From an uncultured Lachnospiraceae bacterium (lineage in GTDB: Bacteria; Bacillota; Clostridia; Lachnospirales; Lachnospiraceae): a stretch of 37,829 nucleotides of DNA. A program made the translations under genes and the position numbers. The stretch covers positions 1 to 37,829 of the forward strand of contig CANQOK010000022.1 of assembly GCA_947625465.1 (NCBI GenBank). The letters run 5' to 3'. Under the pieces are notes generated by a model. That model searched no databases. It was not told the DNA's origin and worked only from the letters and a program-made list of their open reading frames with translations. Below are positions 7,610-16,175 of the stretch, piece by piece; position 1 is the stretch's first letter; each line of letters starts with the position of its first letter.

Positions 7610-9742
7610 CTATACCTCCAGCAAAACAGCGGCGGCTTTCATATCCTCACTGGTCCGATATTTCAATACCCCGTCTTCAACCCGAACCGTAACCGATGTA
7701 TCCGAATAGACCGAAGCGATATTGGCCGGACAGCCTGCCGGAAGCGGAATGGAGATTTCTTCCGGATATCCTCCGTGAAAACAGTGGATCACCACCAGCG
7801 CCAAGCCTTCGGCGTCTCCTTCTCCGGTACGGACAACGCCCTGCCATCCTTTCAGATGCCGTTCACTGGTGATCGGCGTTCCGACTCTGTGTGAAAATCC
7901 GTTTTTGATCACAGGCGCGGCCAGCCTGTAAAACGCGATCGCCCGTTCGATCACATCCCACTGCGCTTTCGTCAGTTCGGTTACATCCCCGGACAGACAC
8001 ATTCTTCCCAGAAAGGTATTCGCCATGGAATACCCGATCCGCTTCAGGCTGTCCGTCTTGCGGATCACCGCCCAGATCTGGCTCTGTCTGGGTAAAATAG
8101 CCCGGTGCAGATTTGCTGCCACAACCGGGATCGTCTCCGTCTCATGCGCATCCGAAAAAGACGCCATGGAACACAGGCTCATCATTAACGGCTCCAGCTT
8201 ATGACCGCCGGAAGAACAGTTTTCCAGAATGATGCCGGGGATCTCTTTCTTCACCTTTTTTACAAACTCCACGGAAGCCCGCATATTCTGCCGAAGCTTC
8301 TCTCCCAGAGATTCCGCTCCGTCACAGCCGATCCCGATAGTATCGTTATAATCCATTTTCATATAGGAAAAACCATACCGTTTGAGCGTACCGATCACCC
8401 GCTCGGTCAGATACGCTTCCACCCAGGGATCCGTCATATCCCAGAATCTTCTGCTCTGGGTTGTCAGCACTGTCCCGTCCCGGTGCAGCATATGTTCCTT
8501 ATGCGCTTCATACGCCTTCGCCGCCTTGCCTACATTGTCGATCTCAAACCAGATCCCGGCTTTCATCCCCTTGTCCCGGATCGCCTTTACCGTCTGCTCC
8601 ATTCCGTCCGGAAACAGGACCGGGGAAACCGCATAATCCCCCATGCTGATATCCCAGGGGATTCCCTCCTCTTTAAACCAGCCGCAGTCGATCACAAAAT
8701 AGTCAAATCCCTTTCCGTCGATCGCATCCAGAATCCTGCAGATATTCTCATGGGACGGATTCCCCCACGTCGTACAATATTCATTAAACAAGATCGGCAG
8801 ACTCTGCTCGCTTTCCGGCGCTTCTTCCAGATATTTCTGCCCGGCTTCCGTCAAACGGTGGCACAGGGTATCAATATCTCCCTGACATACGCTGACGATG
8901 GCCTTCGGCGTCTCAATCTGCTCGCCCGGTCCCAGTTCTTTCATCCAGTGTCCGAATTCCCGGTCGGCAATCCCGCCTGAAATGTGCAGACAGTCATCCT
9001 GCCGGTAGGCCTCCATCTGCCAGGACGCCTCATGCGCAAGCTGCGCTCCCCACAGCACCTGCCGCTTCTGATCCTCTACCGCAATAAACGGAAAAAATTT
9101 CTTTACCGGCATGGAACCCAGCTGTCCGTACCGCTCGCTGCTTACGGAACAGTAAGACCAGCTCGGCTCCAGCTGCAGATCCTCTATCGTCTCGGTATGC
9201 AGTCTGCCCTCATGACTCCATTTGCTGCGCAGCCTGTGCAGCAGCATGGTATCGGGCGCGTCTCCTTCTTCAAATGGCGTCAGATCCCCCAAGGTAAAGC
9301 TGGAAAGCATCTCCAGCGTGATCTTCTCCGTACTGCAATTCCAGTAAAGCGTGGAGATCTCCACACTGTCCTCCTCGGCATACCAGGTCAGTCTGTGCGC
9401 CGCCTCATAGCCTCTCTCATCCTTCAGCCATGTCGTAACCACTGTTTTGTTCGCGCCCAGCCGTACTTCCTGGCGGTCATATTCCAGAACCCGGACGGAA
9501 TCACTGTTCCGCATGGAGGAACCGTGCCCGTAAGCAAACGGATAGGCATCTCCTGCCAGTTTCACCTGGATCAAATTATTCACACGATACCGTTTGCCCT
9601 CTAAGCGCAGCTCCTGTTCCATAGAGGCCGGAATCATCATAAACCCGACGATCTGCTTTCCGTCTTCGGAAACCGCCAGTTCATATACGCACAACATATC
9701 TCCGAATTTAAATTTGGAGAGTATCTTTTTTTCTTTATCCAT
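7610..9742 (-). CDS. GH36 alpha-galactosidase-like glycoside hydrolase, variant active site
   Basis: A 710-aa cytoplasmic protein (no signal peptide) of the melibiase/GH36 type, expected to hydrolyse alpha-galactosides or a related alpha-glycoside. An N-terminal beta-sandwich domain (about 1-310) precedes a TIM barrel (about 320-640) with the signatures VIDCGWF, GIWFEIDNVG and the nucleophile region MKMDYND, Asp464 being the presumed nucleophile. The acid/base segment differs from classic family members: where these have a GGGRFD-like stretch, this protein reads ENCSSGGHKLEP, with Glu517 in place of the usual Asp. Substrate preference is therefore open. It follows the ABC-importer operon but has its own extended -10 promoter, consistent with acting on the imported sugar. 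Confidence 0.85.
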   Translation of the reverse strand: MDKEKKILSKFKFGDMLCVYELAVSEDGKQIVGFMMIPASMEQELRLEGKRYRVNNLIQVKLAGDAYPFAYGHGSSMRNSDSVRVLEYDRQEVRLGANKTVVTTWLKDERGYEAAHRLTWYAEEDSVEISTLYWNCSTEKITLEMLSSFTLGDLTPFEEGDAPDTMLLHRLRSKWSHEGRLHTETIEDLQLEPSWSYCSVSSERYGQLGSMPVKKFFPFIAVEDQKRQVLWGAQLAHEASWQMEAYRQDDCLHISGGIADREFGHWMKELGPGEQIETPKAIVSVCQGDIDTLCHRLTEAGQKYLEEAPESEQSLPILFNEYCTTWGNPSHENICRILDAIDGKGFDYFVIDCGWFKEEGIPWDISMGDYAVSPVLFPDGMEQTVKAIRDKGMKAGIWFEIDNVGKAAKAYEAHKEHMLHRDGTVLTTQSRRFWDMTDPWVEAYLTERVIGTLKRYGFSYMKMDYNDTIGIGCDGAESLGEKLRQNMRASVEFVKKVKKEIPGIILENCSSGGHKLEPLMMSLCSMASFSDAHETETIPVVAANLHRAILPRQSQIWAVIRKTDSLKRIGYSMANTFLGRMCLSGDVTELTKAQWDVIERAIAFYRLAAPVIKNGFSHRVGTPITSERHLKGWQGVVRTGEGDAEGLALVVIHCFHGGYPEEISIPLPAGCPANIASVYSDTSVTVRVEDGVLKYRTSEDMKAAAVLLEV

Positions 9743-9774
9743 ATCCCGTAATCCTTTCCTGTATTGATACGTCT

Positions 9775-9783
9775 ATCGTAGCA
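9775..9783 (-). promoter_or_regulatory. Possible extended -10 promoter of the GH36 gene
   Basis: On the minus strand TGC followed by TACGAT (-10 at 9775-9780) fits an extended -10 element. No good -35 was found. A 15-base palindrome (TCTTTCTGAGAAAGA, 9806-9820) lies where an operator could act. It is downstream of the importer operon terminator, so the gene would need this or another promoter. Confidence 0.4.
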
Positions 9784-9838
9784 TAACTTTCCGATTTTTA
9801 CTACTTCTTTCTGAGAAAGATTCTCCGGCAAAAAGCGC

Positions 9839-9868
9839 AAAAAAACCGCCCCGCCATAAGGCGGGGCG
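9839..9868 (-). terminator. Rho-independent terminator of the ABC-importer operon
   Basis: A perfect 9-bp GC stem (CGCCCCGCC / GGCGGGGCG) with a 4-base loop is followed on the minus strand by one G and seven T residues. It lies 30 bp after the stop of the solute-binding lipoprotein gene. Confidence 0.95.
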
Positions 9869-9898
9869 ATAGGGATACAAATAACATTTTTACTTATT

Positions 9899-11443
9899 TT
9901 AGGATAAGCCGTACATTCCCTTGATTTCAGCCAATGCTTCCTGTGCTTCTTCCTTACCGATTCTCTCAAATTCAGCAACGAATTCTGCAGCATTCTGTAC
10001 GCCGGACTCCAAGATCTGCTGTTCCTTCTGTCTGTAACCAGACTCTTCCAGGAATGCTTCGAATCCAGGAATCTGCTGTGCGCCATAAGGAATTGCTAAT
10101 GCCTTCTGGAAATACGGGATACAATAATCAAAGTATTTACCACGGCCTAACTCATCATCAGCACCCGGATGCCAAGCTCTGAATCCATCCCAAACTTCCT
10201 GATTGGTTGTGATCGGGCAGTTATTCTTATCGAATAAATCTGTGGTGGTCTCGCCCTCCACTACTGTCGTTACATATGCCTGCGGATAGATCTCCAGTTT
10301 TGCCTTCCAGCCGTCAGCGCCCCATGTAGAATATTTCAGCCACTCGTATGCTTCTCTTTTGTTCTCACAGCCATAGCTTACGCCGCCGAAGTCCATGGTA
10401 GCCATCATTCGGGTTGAATCCTTGTTTGCTTCGGTATGAGGCATTACATAAGGTACCCACTCAACGCCGTTGGTCTTGATCATCGTGTCTTTGTTCCAGT
10501 AACGCTCCCAGCACCACCAGTTATCCAGACGGAATGCTACCTTACCATGATCCTGTGACCAGTACTTGTCCTGCTCATAAATAGCGGAGTCTACGTCGAT
10601 ATTGTTGGAAGACTTATAAGCGCCTGCCCACTTGTCAACCGTGGAGTTCGGATCTGTTACAGACGCGCCGTTGGTCCACTTGGTCTCCAGATTAACGCCG
10701 ACTGCCCAGGAATCCATATGGAAGGACTCGCCGTCCCAGCCGAACTCACCCTGGCAGTCAGGATCGTTTGCTACCGGATACCAGGTAATAACGGTAACTG
10801 CCTCGGAAACACCGTAGATCGGCTTGCCGTTATCATCCTTCATACCGTAGAACTTCTCAACTTCTTTTACGAAGTCTTCCCAGCTCATATCTACAGCAGG
10901 CATTTCCATATTCTTCTCTTTCCACAGTGCCTGATTTGCGAATGCAACAGTCGGGAAATACTTAACCGGCGTTGTAAATTTCTTACCGGTATAGAAACAG
11001 CCTAAGTTAAACTCATTGATGGAAGCAATGGTCTCTTTTGCTTCGGGATCATTGTTCCAGTACTGGGTAATATCTGCCATCCAGCCCTGACGAATTGCCT
11101 GCTCAGCAGACAGGATCCAGAATACATCCGGCAGATCGTTTGCTGCAGCCAGATTCACCATAGCTTCGGTATATCCGCCTGCGCTCTCAAAATAATTTGT
11201 CTCTACGTCAATTGTAATATTGGGATATTTCTCATGGAATCTCTCAGCCAGAGGAGCCTGGATTACCTGATCCTCCCAATATGCATAGGTCAGTTTGATG
11301 TCATCGGTAGTATTCATCTCTACCAGGCCGCCGCCTTCACCTTCTTCACCGGTAAAGTCTTCGCCTTCACCGCATCCGGCAAACATGCTGGCTGATAAGA
11401 TGACTACCAGAAATAAACACCAGAACTTTTTGAATTTTGTCAT
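9899..11443 (-). CDS. Carbohydrate ABC transporter solute-binding lipoprotein
   Basis: A 514-aa extracellular sugar-binding protein (family 1 / UgpB-MalE type). The N-terminus is a lipoprotein signal ending in MFAGC, with Cys24 as the presumed lipid-modified residue, followed by a Gly/Glu-rich linker. The mature domain begins KLTYAYWEDQVIQAPLAERFHEKYPNI and has the two-lobe binding-protein pattern. The ATG at 11443 follows AAAGGAGG with an ideal spacer. It is the last gene of the operon and probably serves the permease pair at 11560-13768. A strong intercistronic hairpin just upstream may raise its level relative to the permeases. Confidence 0.93.
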   Translation of the reverse strand: MTKFKKFWCLFLVVILSASMFAGCGEGEDFTGEEGEGGGLVEMNTTDDIKLTYAYWEDQVIQAPLAERFHEKYPNITIDVETNYFESAGGYTEAMVNLAAANDLPDVFWILSAEQAIRQGWMADITQYWNNDPEAKETIASINEFNLGCFYTGKKFTTPVKYFPTVAFANQALWKEKNMEMPAVDMSWEDFVKEVEKFYGMKDDNGKPIYGVSEAVTVITWYPVANDPDCQGEFGWDGESFHMDSWAVGVNLETKWTNGASVTDPNSTVDKWAGAYKSSNNIDVDSAIYEQDKYWSQDHGKVAFRLDNWWCWERYWNKDTMIKTNGVEWVPYVMPHTEANKDSTRMMATMDFGGVSYGCENKREAYEWLKYSTWGADGWKAKLEIYPQAYVTTVVEGETTTDLFDKNNCPITTNQEVWDGFRAWHPGADDELGRGKYFDYCIPYFQKALAIPYGAQQIPGFEAFLEESGYRQKEQQILESGVQNAAEFVAEFERIGKEEAQEALAEIKGMYGLS

Positions 11444-11510
11444 AATGTTATTCCTCCTTTAACTTATTATTATTTGTATCGCCTATTGGTTATATTTTGG
11501 AATTCAGGTG

Positions 11511-11537
11511 AGAATCCTGTTCTGCAAACAGGATCCT
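11511..11537 (-). other. Intercistronic hairpin upstream of the solute-binding lipoprotein gene
   Basis: An 11-bp stem (one G-T pair) with a 5-base loop lies in the 116-bp gap between the second permease and the binding-protein gene. No T-run follows on the minus strand, so it is not a standard terminator. By analogy with known binding-protein operons, it may be an mRNA processing or stabilising element. Confidence 0.7.
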
Positions 11538-11559
11538 CATCTAAATCATTCCCGTTACA

Positions 11560-12558
11560 TTATTCGCCCGTGATACCTACACGGTCAATACTTTCAACGA
11601 AGTATTTCTGCATGACAAAGTATAACAGCAGCAGCGGCAGGATGGATAAGATCGTACCTGCCATCCGGTAAGACTCGTTTACATCCGCCGTACCGGTGCC
11701 GGACGCGGCGGAGCTGCCCGCCGAAGCGCCAAAGCTCTGATCGAAGGTCTGCAGTCCGAGAATCAGCGGTTTATACGGATCCTTGGAATTCTGGATCACA
11801 TACAATCTGGTCAGTGTCGTTTCATTCCAGTACCATACAAAGGAGAACAGCAATACTACGATCAATGCTCCCGTCGCAGACGGCAATGCGATCTTAAAGA
11901 ATGACTTAATATAGCCCGCGCCGTCAATGGATGCTGCTTCGATCAGTACGTTCGGAACCTGCTTATAGAAGGTCATCGTGATCAGGATAAAGATCGCAGC
12001 CTTTAATCCCTGTCCCAGCAGAGCCGGCAATGCGAAGCCCAAAAGCGTTCCGTCGATATTCAGCTGTGTGTATAAGATGTAGGTCGGCGTATTGATGATC
12101 TGCGGAGGCAGGATAAAGGATAAGATCAGCAGTCCCATCATAATTGTCTTGCCTCGGAAATTAAATCTCGCAAATCCATAACCGACATAAGCGGAAACCG
12201 CAACCTGAATCAGGGTTGGCACACCTGCTACGATAATACTGTCTTTTAATCCGGTCCAATAATCCAGGGCCAGCATCGCATATTCATAGTTTTCCGTCGC
12301 CAGACGGGTTGGAATCCAGTTTACGGAGGAACTGATCAAATCCGCCAGATCCATAAAACTGGTACTCAGCATCTTGAGCATCGGAAAAATAAATACGAAC
12401 CCGATACTGATCAGAACGACATAGGCAAGAAGAACTTTGATAAATCCCATGCTGTCCTTGCTTCCCAGCATAAACTTACGGAATTTGTCCTTGGTGAATC
12501 TGGGGCCCGGCGCTTTATACTTTACCTTCTTGACTTTTTCTTTCTTTTCCTTAGTCAT
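11560..12558 (-). CDS. Carbohydrate ABC transporter permease (MalG-like), pair B
   Basis: A 332-aa inner-membrane permease with about six membrane spans. A very basic cytosolic N-terminus (residues 1-40) precedes the first span. The EAA loop that docks the ATPase is visible as IEAASIDGAGYIKSFFKIALP (about 206-226). The C-terminus keeps the family pattern after the last span. A Gly/Ser/Ala-rich insertion (about 276-292) lies in the last extracytoplasmic loop. The ATG at 12558 overlaps the preceding permease by 8 bp, with GGAGG 11 bases upstream, so the two are translationally coupled and surely form one heterodimer. Confidence 0.93.
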   Translation of the reverse strand: MTKEKKEKVKKVKYKAPGPRFTKDKFRKFMLGSKDSMGFIKVLLAYVVLISIGFVFIFPMLKMLSTSFMDLADLISSSVNWIPTRLATENYEYAMLALDYWTGLKDSIIVAGVPTLIQVAVSAYVGYGFARFNFRGKTIMMGLLILSFILPPQIINTPTYILYTQLNIDGTLLGFALPALLGQGLKAAIFILITMTFYKQVPNVLIEAASIDGAGYIKSFFKIALPSATGALIVVLLFSFVWYWNETTLTRLYVIQNSKDPYKPLILGLQTFDQSFGASAGSSAASGTGTADVNESYRMAGTILSILPLLLLYFVMQKYFVESIDRVGITGE

Positions 12559-13768
12559 CGATCCGTTCGCCTCCCTTCACCTTCTTGCCGGCTGCTCTCT
12601 GCGCTTCCTGTTTCGCCACATGCTTCTCGAATTTCTCCGCATTCTTAAACATCCGCTTCTCAGTCTTCGCAAGAGCCTTCCGCGTCTTCTTCTCAAACTT
12701 CTTCTGCTTTCTGACCTGCTTGAGGTAAACATCCTTCTTCGGCTTCAGCAGCAGGAAGGCTACGCCGATCAGCAGCAGGATTACAACGGAATACATCCAT
12801 CCCAAAGCGGAAGTACGTGAGAACATACCACGGGGATTGAACCGGTAATCTTCAATTCTTGTAATAATAACGTTGCTGTTCGTATCCTGCGACAGGAATA
12901 CGATCGTATAGATCGCGTTCAGCAGCATCATCGGCTTGATGGTCGGAAGCGTGATCTTCCAGAAACATTCCCAGCCGGAACCGCCGTCCATCTTGGCGGC
13001 CTCATACAGGCTGTTGTCAATCTTCTGCAGTGCCGCAAGGAAGATCAATATCTGTACACCGCTGTACCACAGGATCGTAATGATCGTGGAGAACACGGTC
13101 CCCACGGCGGACGCGATGAAACCGGGCAATACGTCGTTTAAGATCATATTGATCGAAGATGTATCGACTGCCGTAATGGAACTTGCCTCACCGGTCAGCT
13201 GCGCCATAACCGGACCGCTTACTACGATAACGGGCAGGAAATAGATCGTTCTGAAAATTCCTTTGCCCTTTAACGGCAGGTTCAGCAGCATCGCCATCAG
13301 CAGTGCGAATACGACGATAACCGGAACAGACAGGATCATCTTTACGATCAGCGTTCCCAGGTCTGTCGGAAAATCCTGATACAGCTGCAGGATCTCTACA
13401 TATTTCTGGATACCGGTAAATCTGCCCAGCGTCAAACCGCCACGAGATGTTGAATCATGCAGAGACAGCAGCATGGACAGTACGATCGGATAGATCAACA
13501 GAACGGCTGCGCCGATGATCCACGGGAATGTAAACAGATATCCCATGGCAGCTTCTCTCCGTTTCAGCTTGCTCTTTGTCTTAACCTTGATCTTGCGCTG
13601 CCTGCCGTTCTCGTCAATCTCGCCGAATTTGGCTCCGCCTTCCGCCAGAATCTCGTCAATCGAATACGTTTTCTTCTTCTTTTTCTTCTGTTCGGGCGCT
13701 TGGGCACCCGCAGCAGCTGTCGTTACTTCTGTTGCTGTTTCAGGGGTTAAGTTATCTTTTTTCTTCAT
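12551..13768 (-). CDS. Carbohydrate ABC transporter permease (MalF-like) with long basic termini, pair B
   Basis: A 405-aa permease, longer than the roughly 290-310 aa usual for the family because of added cytosolic ends. Residues 1-74 are lysine-rich and low in complexity, including a run of six lysines. Membrane spans occupy about 75-340, with the EAA loop YEAAKMDGGSGWECFWKITLP at about 255-275. Residues 343-405 form a highly charged, probably helical tail (repeated Lys/Phe/Glu pattern). The ATG at 13768 has a GTGAGG site. Gap to the DUF5696 gene is 10 bp. The extensions could bind a cytosolic or membrane partner; this is inference. Confidence 0.92.
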   Translation of the reverse strand: MKKKDNLTPETATEVTTAAAGAQAPEQKKKKKKTYSIDEILAEGGAKFGEIDENGRQRKIKVKTKSKLKRREAAMGYLFTFPWIIGAAVLLIYPIVLSMLLSLHDSTSRGGLTLGRFTGIQKYVEILQLYQDFPTDLGTLIVKMILSVPVIVVFALLMAMLLNLPLKGKGIFRTIYFLPVIVVSGPVMAQLTGEASSITAVDTSSINMILNDVLPGFIASAVGTVFSTIITILWYSGVQILIFLAALQKIDNSLYEAAKMDGGSGWECFWKITLPTIKPMMLLNAIYTIVFLSQDTNSNVIITRIEDYRFNPRGMFSRTSALGWMYSVVILLLIGVAFLLLKPKKDVYLKQVRKQKKFEKKTRKALAKTEKRMFKNAEKFEKHVAKQEAQRAAGKKVKGGERIDD

Positions 13769-13778
13769 TTCGCCTCAC

Positions 13779-16175
13779 CTACCTTACTTCATATGATAAT
13801 GCATCGATAGTGAAGCCGTCAACAACAACTTTCTCTTCGGTATAATTGGTATATACCTTCGTTCCGTTGTCGTATGTAGTAACGTTAACACCACTTTCCA
13901 GCTCCTCGTGATCCACAATATAGGCATCACCGGTCTTCTCTGCGACTTCTTTTACTGCTGCATAATATTCCTGAATCTCTTCCTTATACAGGTCATAGCT
14001 GGAGCTATAGATGTAGTTGGAATTGGTATTCTCCAGGTAGCTCGGATCCTTCTGCGTGATCAGGAAGGACGGGTAAACGCCCTGGTCGATCAGCTGCAGG
14101 AAGAACTTGGTCTTTTCAGCCTCAAAGTTTACATACTCGGAATACATCGGTACGCTTCCCTTTAACACGATAGACATAAACGGTACTTCCTGATCTGCGT
14201 ATACATAGCTGGAGGAACCCATTACCAGATCCGTATAAGCGTCCGCGTATTTCCACGCGTATGCGTTCGGCTGGTTCAATAATAAGGTCGCGCCCTGCAG
14301 CTTCATATCCTGCAGCGTCTGGGTATAGGTCGATACCGTATCCTTACGGGAATAAATGGTATCGCCGTCCGCATAGGAGAACGTCTCACTTGCAAGTCCG
14401 TTAACTGCCACATTCGGGATTCCGTCCGATACAACTTCCTTCGCGAACGCAACTGCCATCTCTCTGGAAGAATCCGGATAAGCCAGATTAAACATATCAA
14501 ATACGTCGCTTACCTGCGCGTCTTCATATTCTCTCTGATTTACCTTCTCTAAGATTCTCTCACCGGACAGATCCGGATTGATCGTCTGCGCGTCATGCTC
14601 CAGCGCAAGGGTGATTCCCTTGCTGCCGTACTGGGTCGCCAGATCCTTTAATCCGCTCTTGCCGCCGATATCGCCGTCCGCGTCAAAGTCAACGGTAGGA
14701 AGCGCGTACACGCCGCCGTCCTGCCAGCCTTTATAAATAGCCAGTACACTGTTGACGCCTCTGTCGTTCATATCGTCAAAGATATTTGCCGCATCTTCCG
14801 TAGTCGTCATAACTACATTCCGTTTAAATACCAGGAAATTCTCCTTATCAACGCCTAAAAGATCGACTCTTACCTTCGGCGTGGTATCCTTCTTCACCAG
14901 GGTTCCGTTCTTCTGCAGCAGTTCTCTGTACTTCACGGCCAGACCTGCGTAATCGGCATCCTCGCCTGTTGTAAACAGATAGGTTACATCAATATTGTCA
15001 ATCTCAATATTCGGCATCAGACGCAGAACGGACTGGTTACCGGACTGGCTGGTCGGATACTGATACGTATCTCTTACATGATATCTCGCAGATATCAGGT
15101 TCCAGTTCGCGTAGGAGTTCAGGGTGTACATGCAGGTCGCGTTCTCCGCGCCGCTCTCGATCACACCTAACATTGCCATCTTGGTATCGTTATGGATCAT
15201 ACCGAATACCGGCATTGTTGCTTCTTCACCGGCTTTCCGGAAACTGATCCGCCGGCCGCCCAGCTGGGAATCCTCTGCCGCCGTGTTCTGTACCATCTTG
15301 CCGATATCGGTTCCGTAATACTGCATAATATACATGGTATTGCCATACTTCTCTTCGAAGTTCCGCAGATTACATATGATACCGCTGCCGTCCGGCAGGA
15401 ACAGGGACGCGTCTCTGTAGTCCAGCTTGGTTGCTCCCAGGAACGGATAGAGATATACGATACTCAGGCGGAAATTATCGGGATCATTTTCCTTTAACGT
15501 ATCCTTTAACGGCACATGAAGCTGAAGCCCGTTCTCCTCATCCAGCGTAATGGTATAATCAAATTCCAGACTCTGCTTGGTAAAATTCAGATGTACTGTA
15601 AATCCATTCTCCTTCAGCGTCAGGGTTCTTTCCACATCATCTGCCAGCGCGCTGTACCGGTTCTCCGGTTTTACTTCAATCCAGGAACCGCCCTTATTTT
15701 TGCTCGCGTAGTTGATGGTGACCGGAGATGAAGCAAATACGTCGTCCGTATCAAAATCCTGTGGGAAAGAGCAGAATACCGCGCCGGTCGCTATGTCTCT
15801 GATGATAATGTGCAGCGTTTCCTGATTGACATACAGTTCCAGTTTCGAGGTAGACGCAACCTTGGTATAGGCTTTATCGATCTCATCCGCATCCATAACG
15901 GCGCTTTCCTGCGCACGGGCTTTTTCCTCCGCCCGCTTTTCGGCAAGCTGTTCCGGCGTCAGTTTATCATCTCCGGAATCCGGAGCTGTCTCTTCGCCGC
16001 CAGCTGCAGGAGGCTCCGCAGTTTCACCGCCGGCTTCGCCCGCGTTTTCCGTTGTTTCCGCTGAATCGGTTGAATCAGCTTCATCATTCGTTGCAAAGGA
16101 GACCATAGGGGTAATCATAATGCAGACAATTAATATACACAGGATTCGTTTCAATTTCTTATTAATTTCCAACAA
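13779..16175 (-). CDS. DUF5696 family secreted protein, possible glycoside-hydrolase fold
   Basis: A 798-aa protein exported by an N-terminal signal (about 1-28), followed by a low-complexity Glu/Thr/Ala linker (30-75) and a short charged helix. Residues about 105-430 look like a beta-rich domain. About 435-755 alternates short strands and helices as in a TIM barrel, for example YKGWQDGG and KGITLALEHDAQ. The end, TTYDNGTKVYTNYTEEKVVV, resembles the C-terminal beta domain of some glycosidases. I recognise it as the DUF5696 type often linked to sugar ABC transporters; a catalytic role is inference. The start is TTG at 16175 (or 16172), because only this start includes the signal peptide; GGTGAG lies 5 bases upstream. 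It overlaps the NHL gene by 14 bp. Confidence 0.82.
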   Translation of the reverse strand: MLEINKKLKRILCILIVCIMITPMVSFATNDEADSTDSAETTENAGEAGGETAEPPAAGGEETAPDSGDDKLTPEQLAEKRAEEKARAQESAVMDADEIDKAYTKVASTSKLELYVNQETLHIIIRDIATGAVFCSFPQDFDTDDVFASSPVTINYASKNKGGSWIEVKPENRYSALADDVERTLTLKENGFTVHLNFTKQSLEFDYTITLDEENGLQLHVPLKDTLKENDPDNFRLSIVYLYPFLGATKLDYRDASLFLPDGSGIICNLRNFEEKYGNTMYIMQYYGTDIGKMVQNTAAEDSQLGGRRISFRKAGEEATMPVFGMIHNDTKMAMLGVIESGAENATCMYTLNSYANWNLISARYHVRDTYQYPTSQSGNQSVLRLMPNIEIDNIDVTYLFTTGEDADYAGLAVKYRELLQKNGTLVKKDTTPKVRVDLLGVDKENFLVFKRNVVMTTTEDAANIFDDMNDRGVNSVLAIYKGWQDGGVYALPTVDFDADGDIGGKSGLKDLATQYGSKGITLALEHDAQTINPDLSGERILEKVNQREYEDAQVSDVFDMFNLAYPDSSREMAVAFAKEVVSDGIPNVAVNGLASETFSYADGDTIYSRKDTVSTYTQTLQDMKLQGATLLLNQPNAYAWKYADAYTDLVMGSSSYVYADQEVPFMSIVLKGSVPMYSEYVNFEAEKTKFFLQLIDQGVYPSFLITQKDPSYLENTNSNYIYSSSYDLYKEEIQEYYAAVKEVAEKTGDAYIVDHEELESGVNVTTYDNGTKVYTNYTEEKVVVDGFTIDALSYEVR

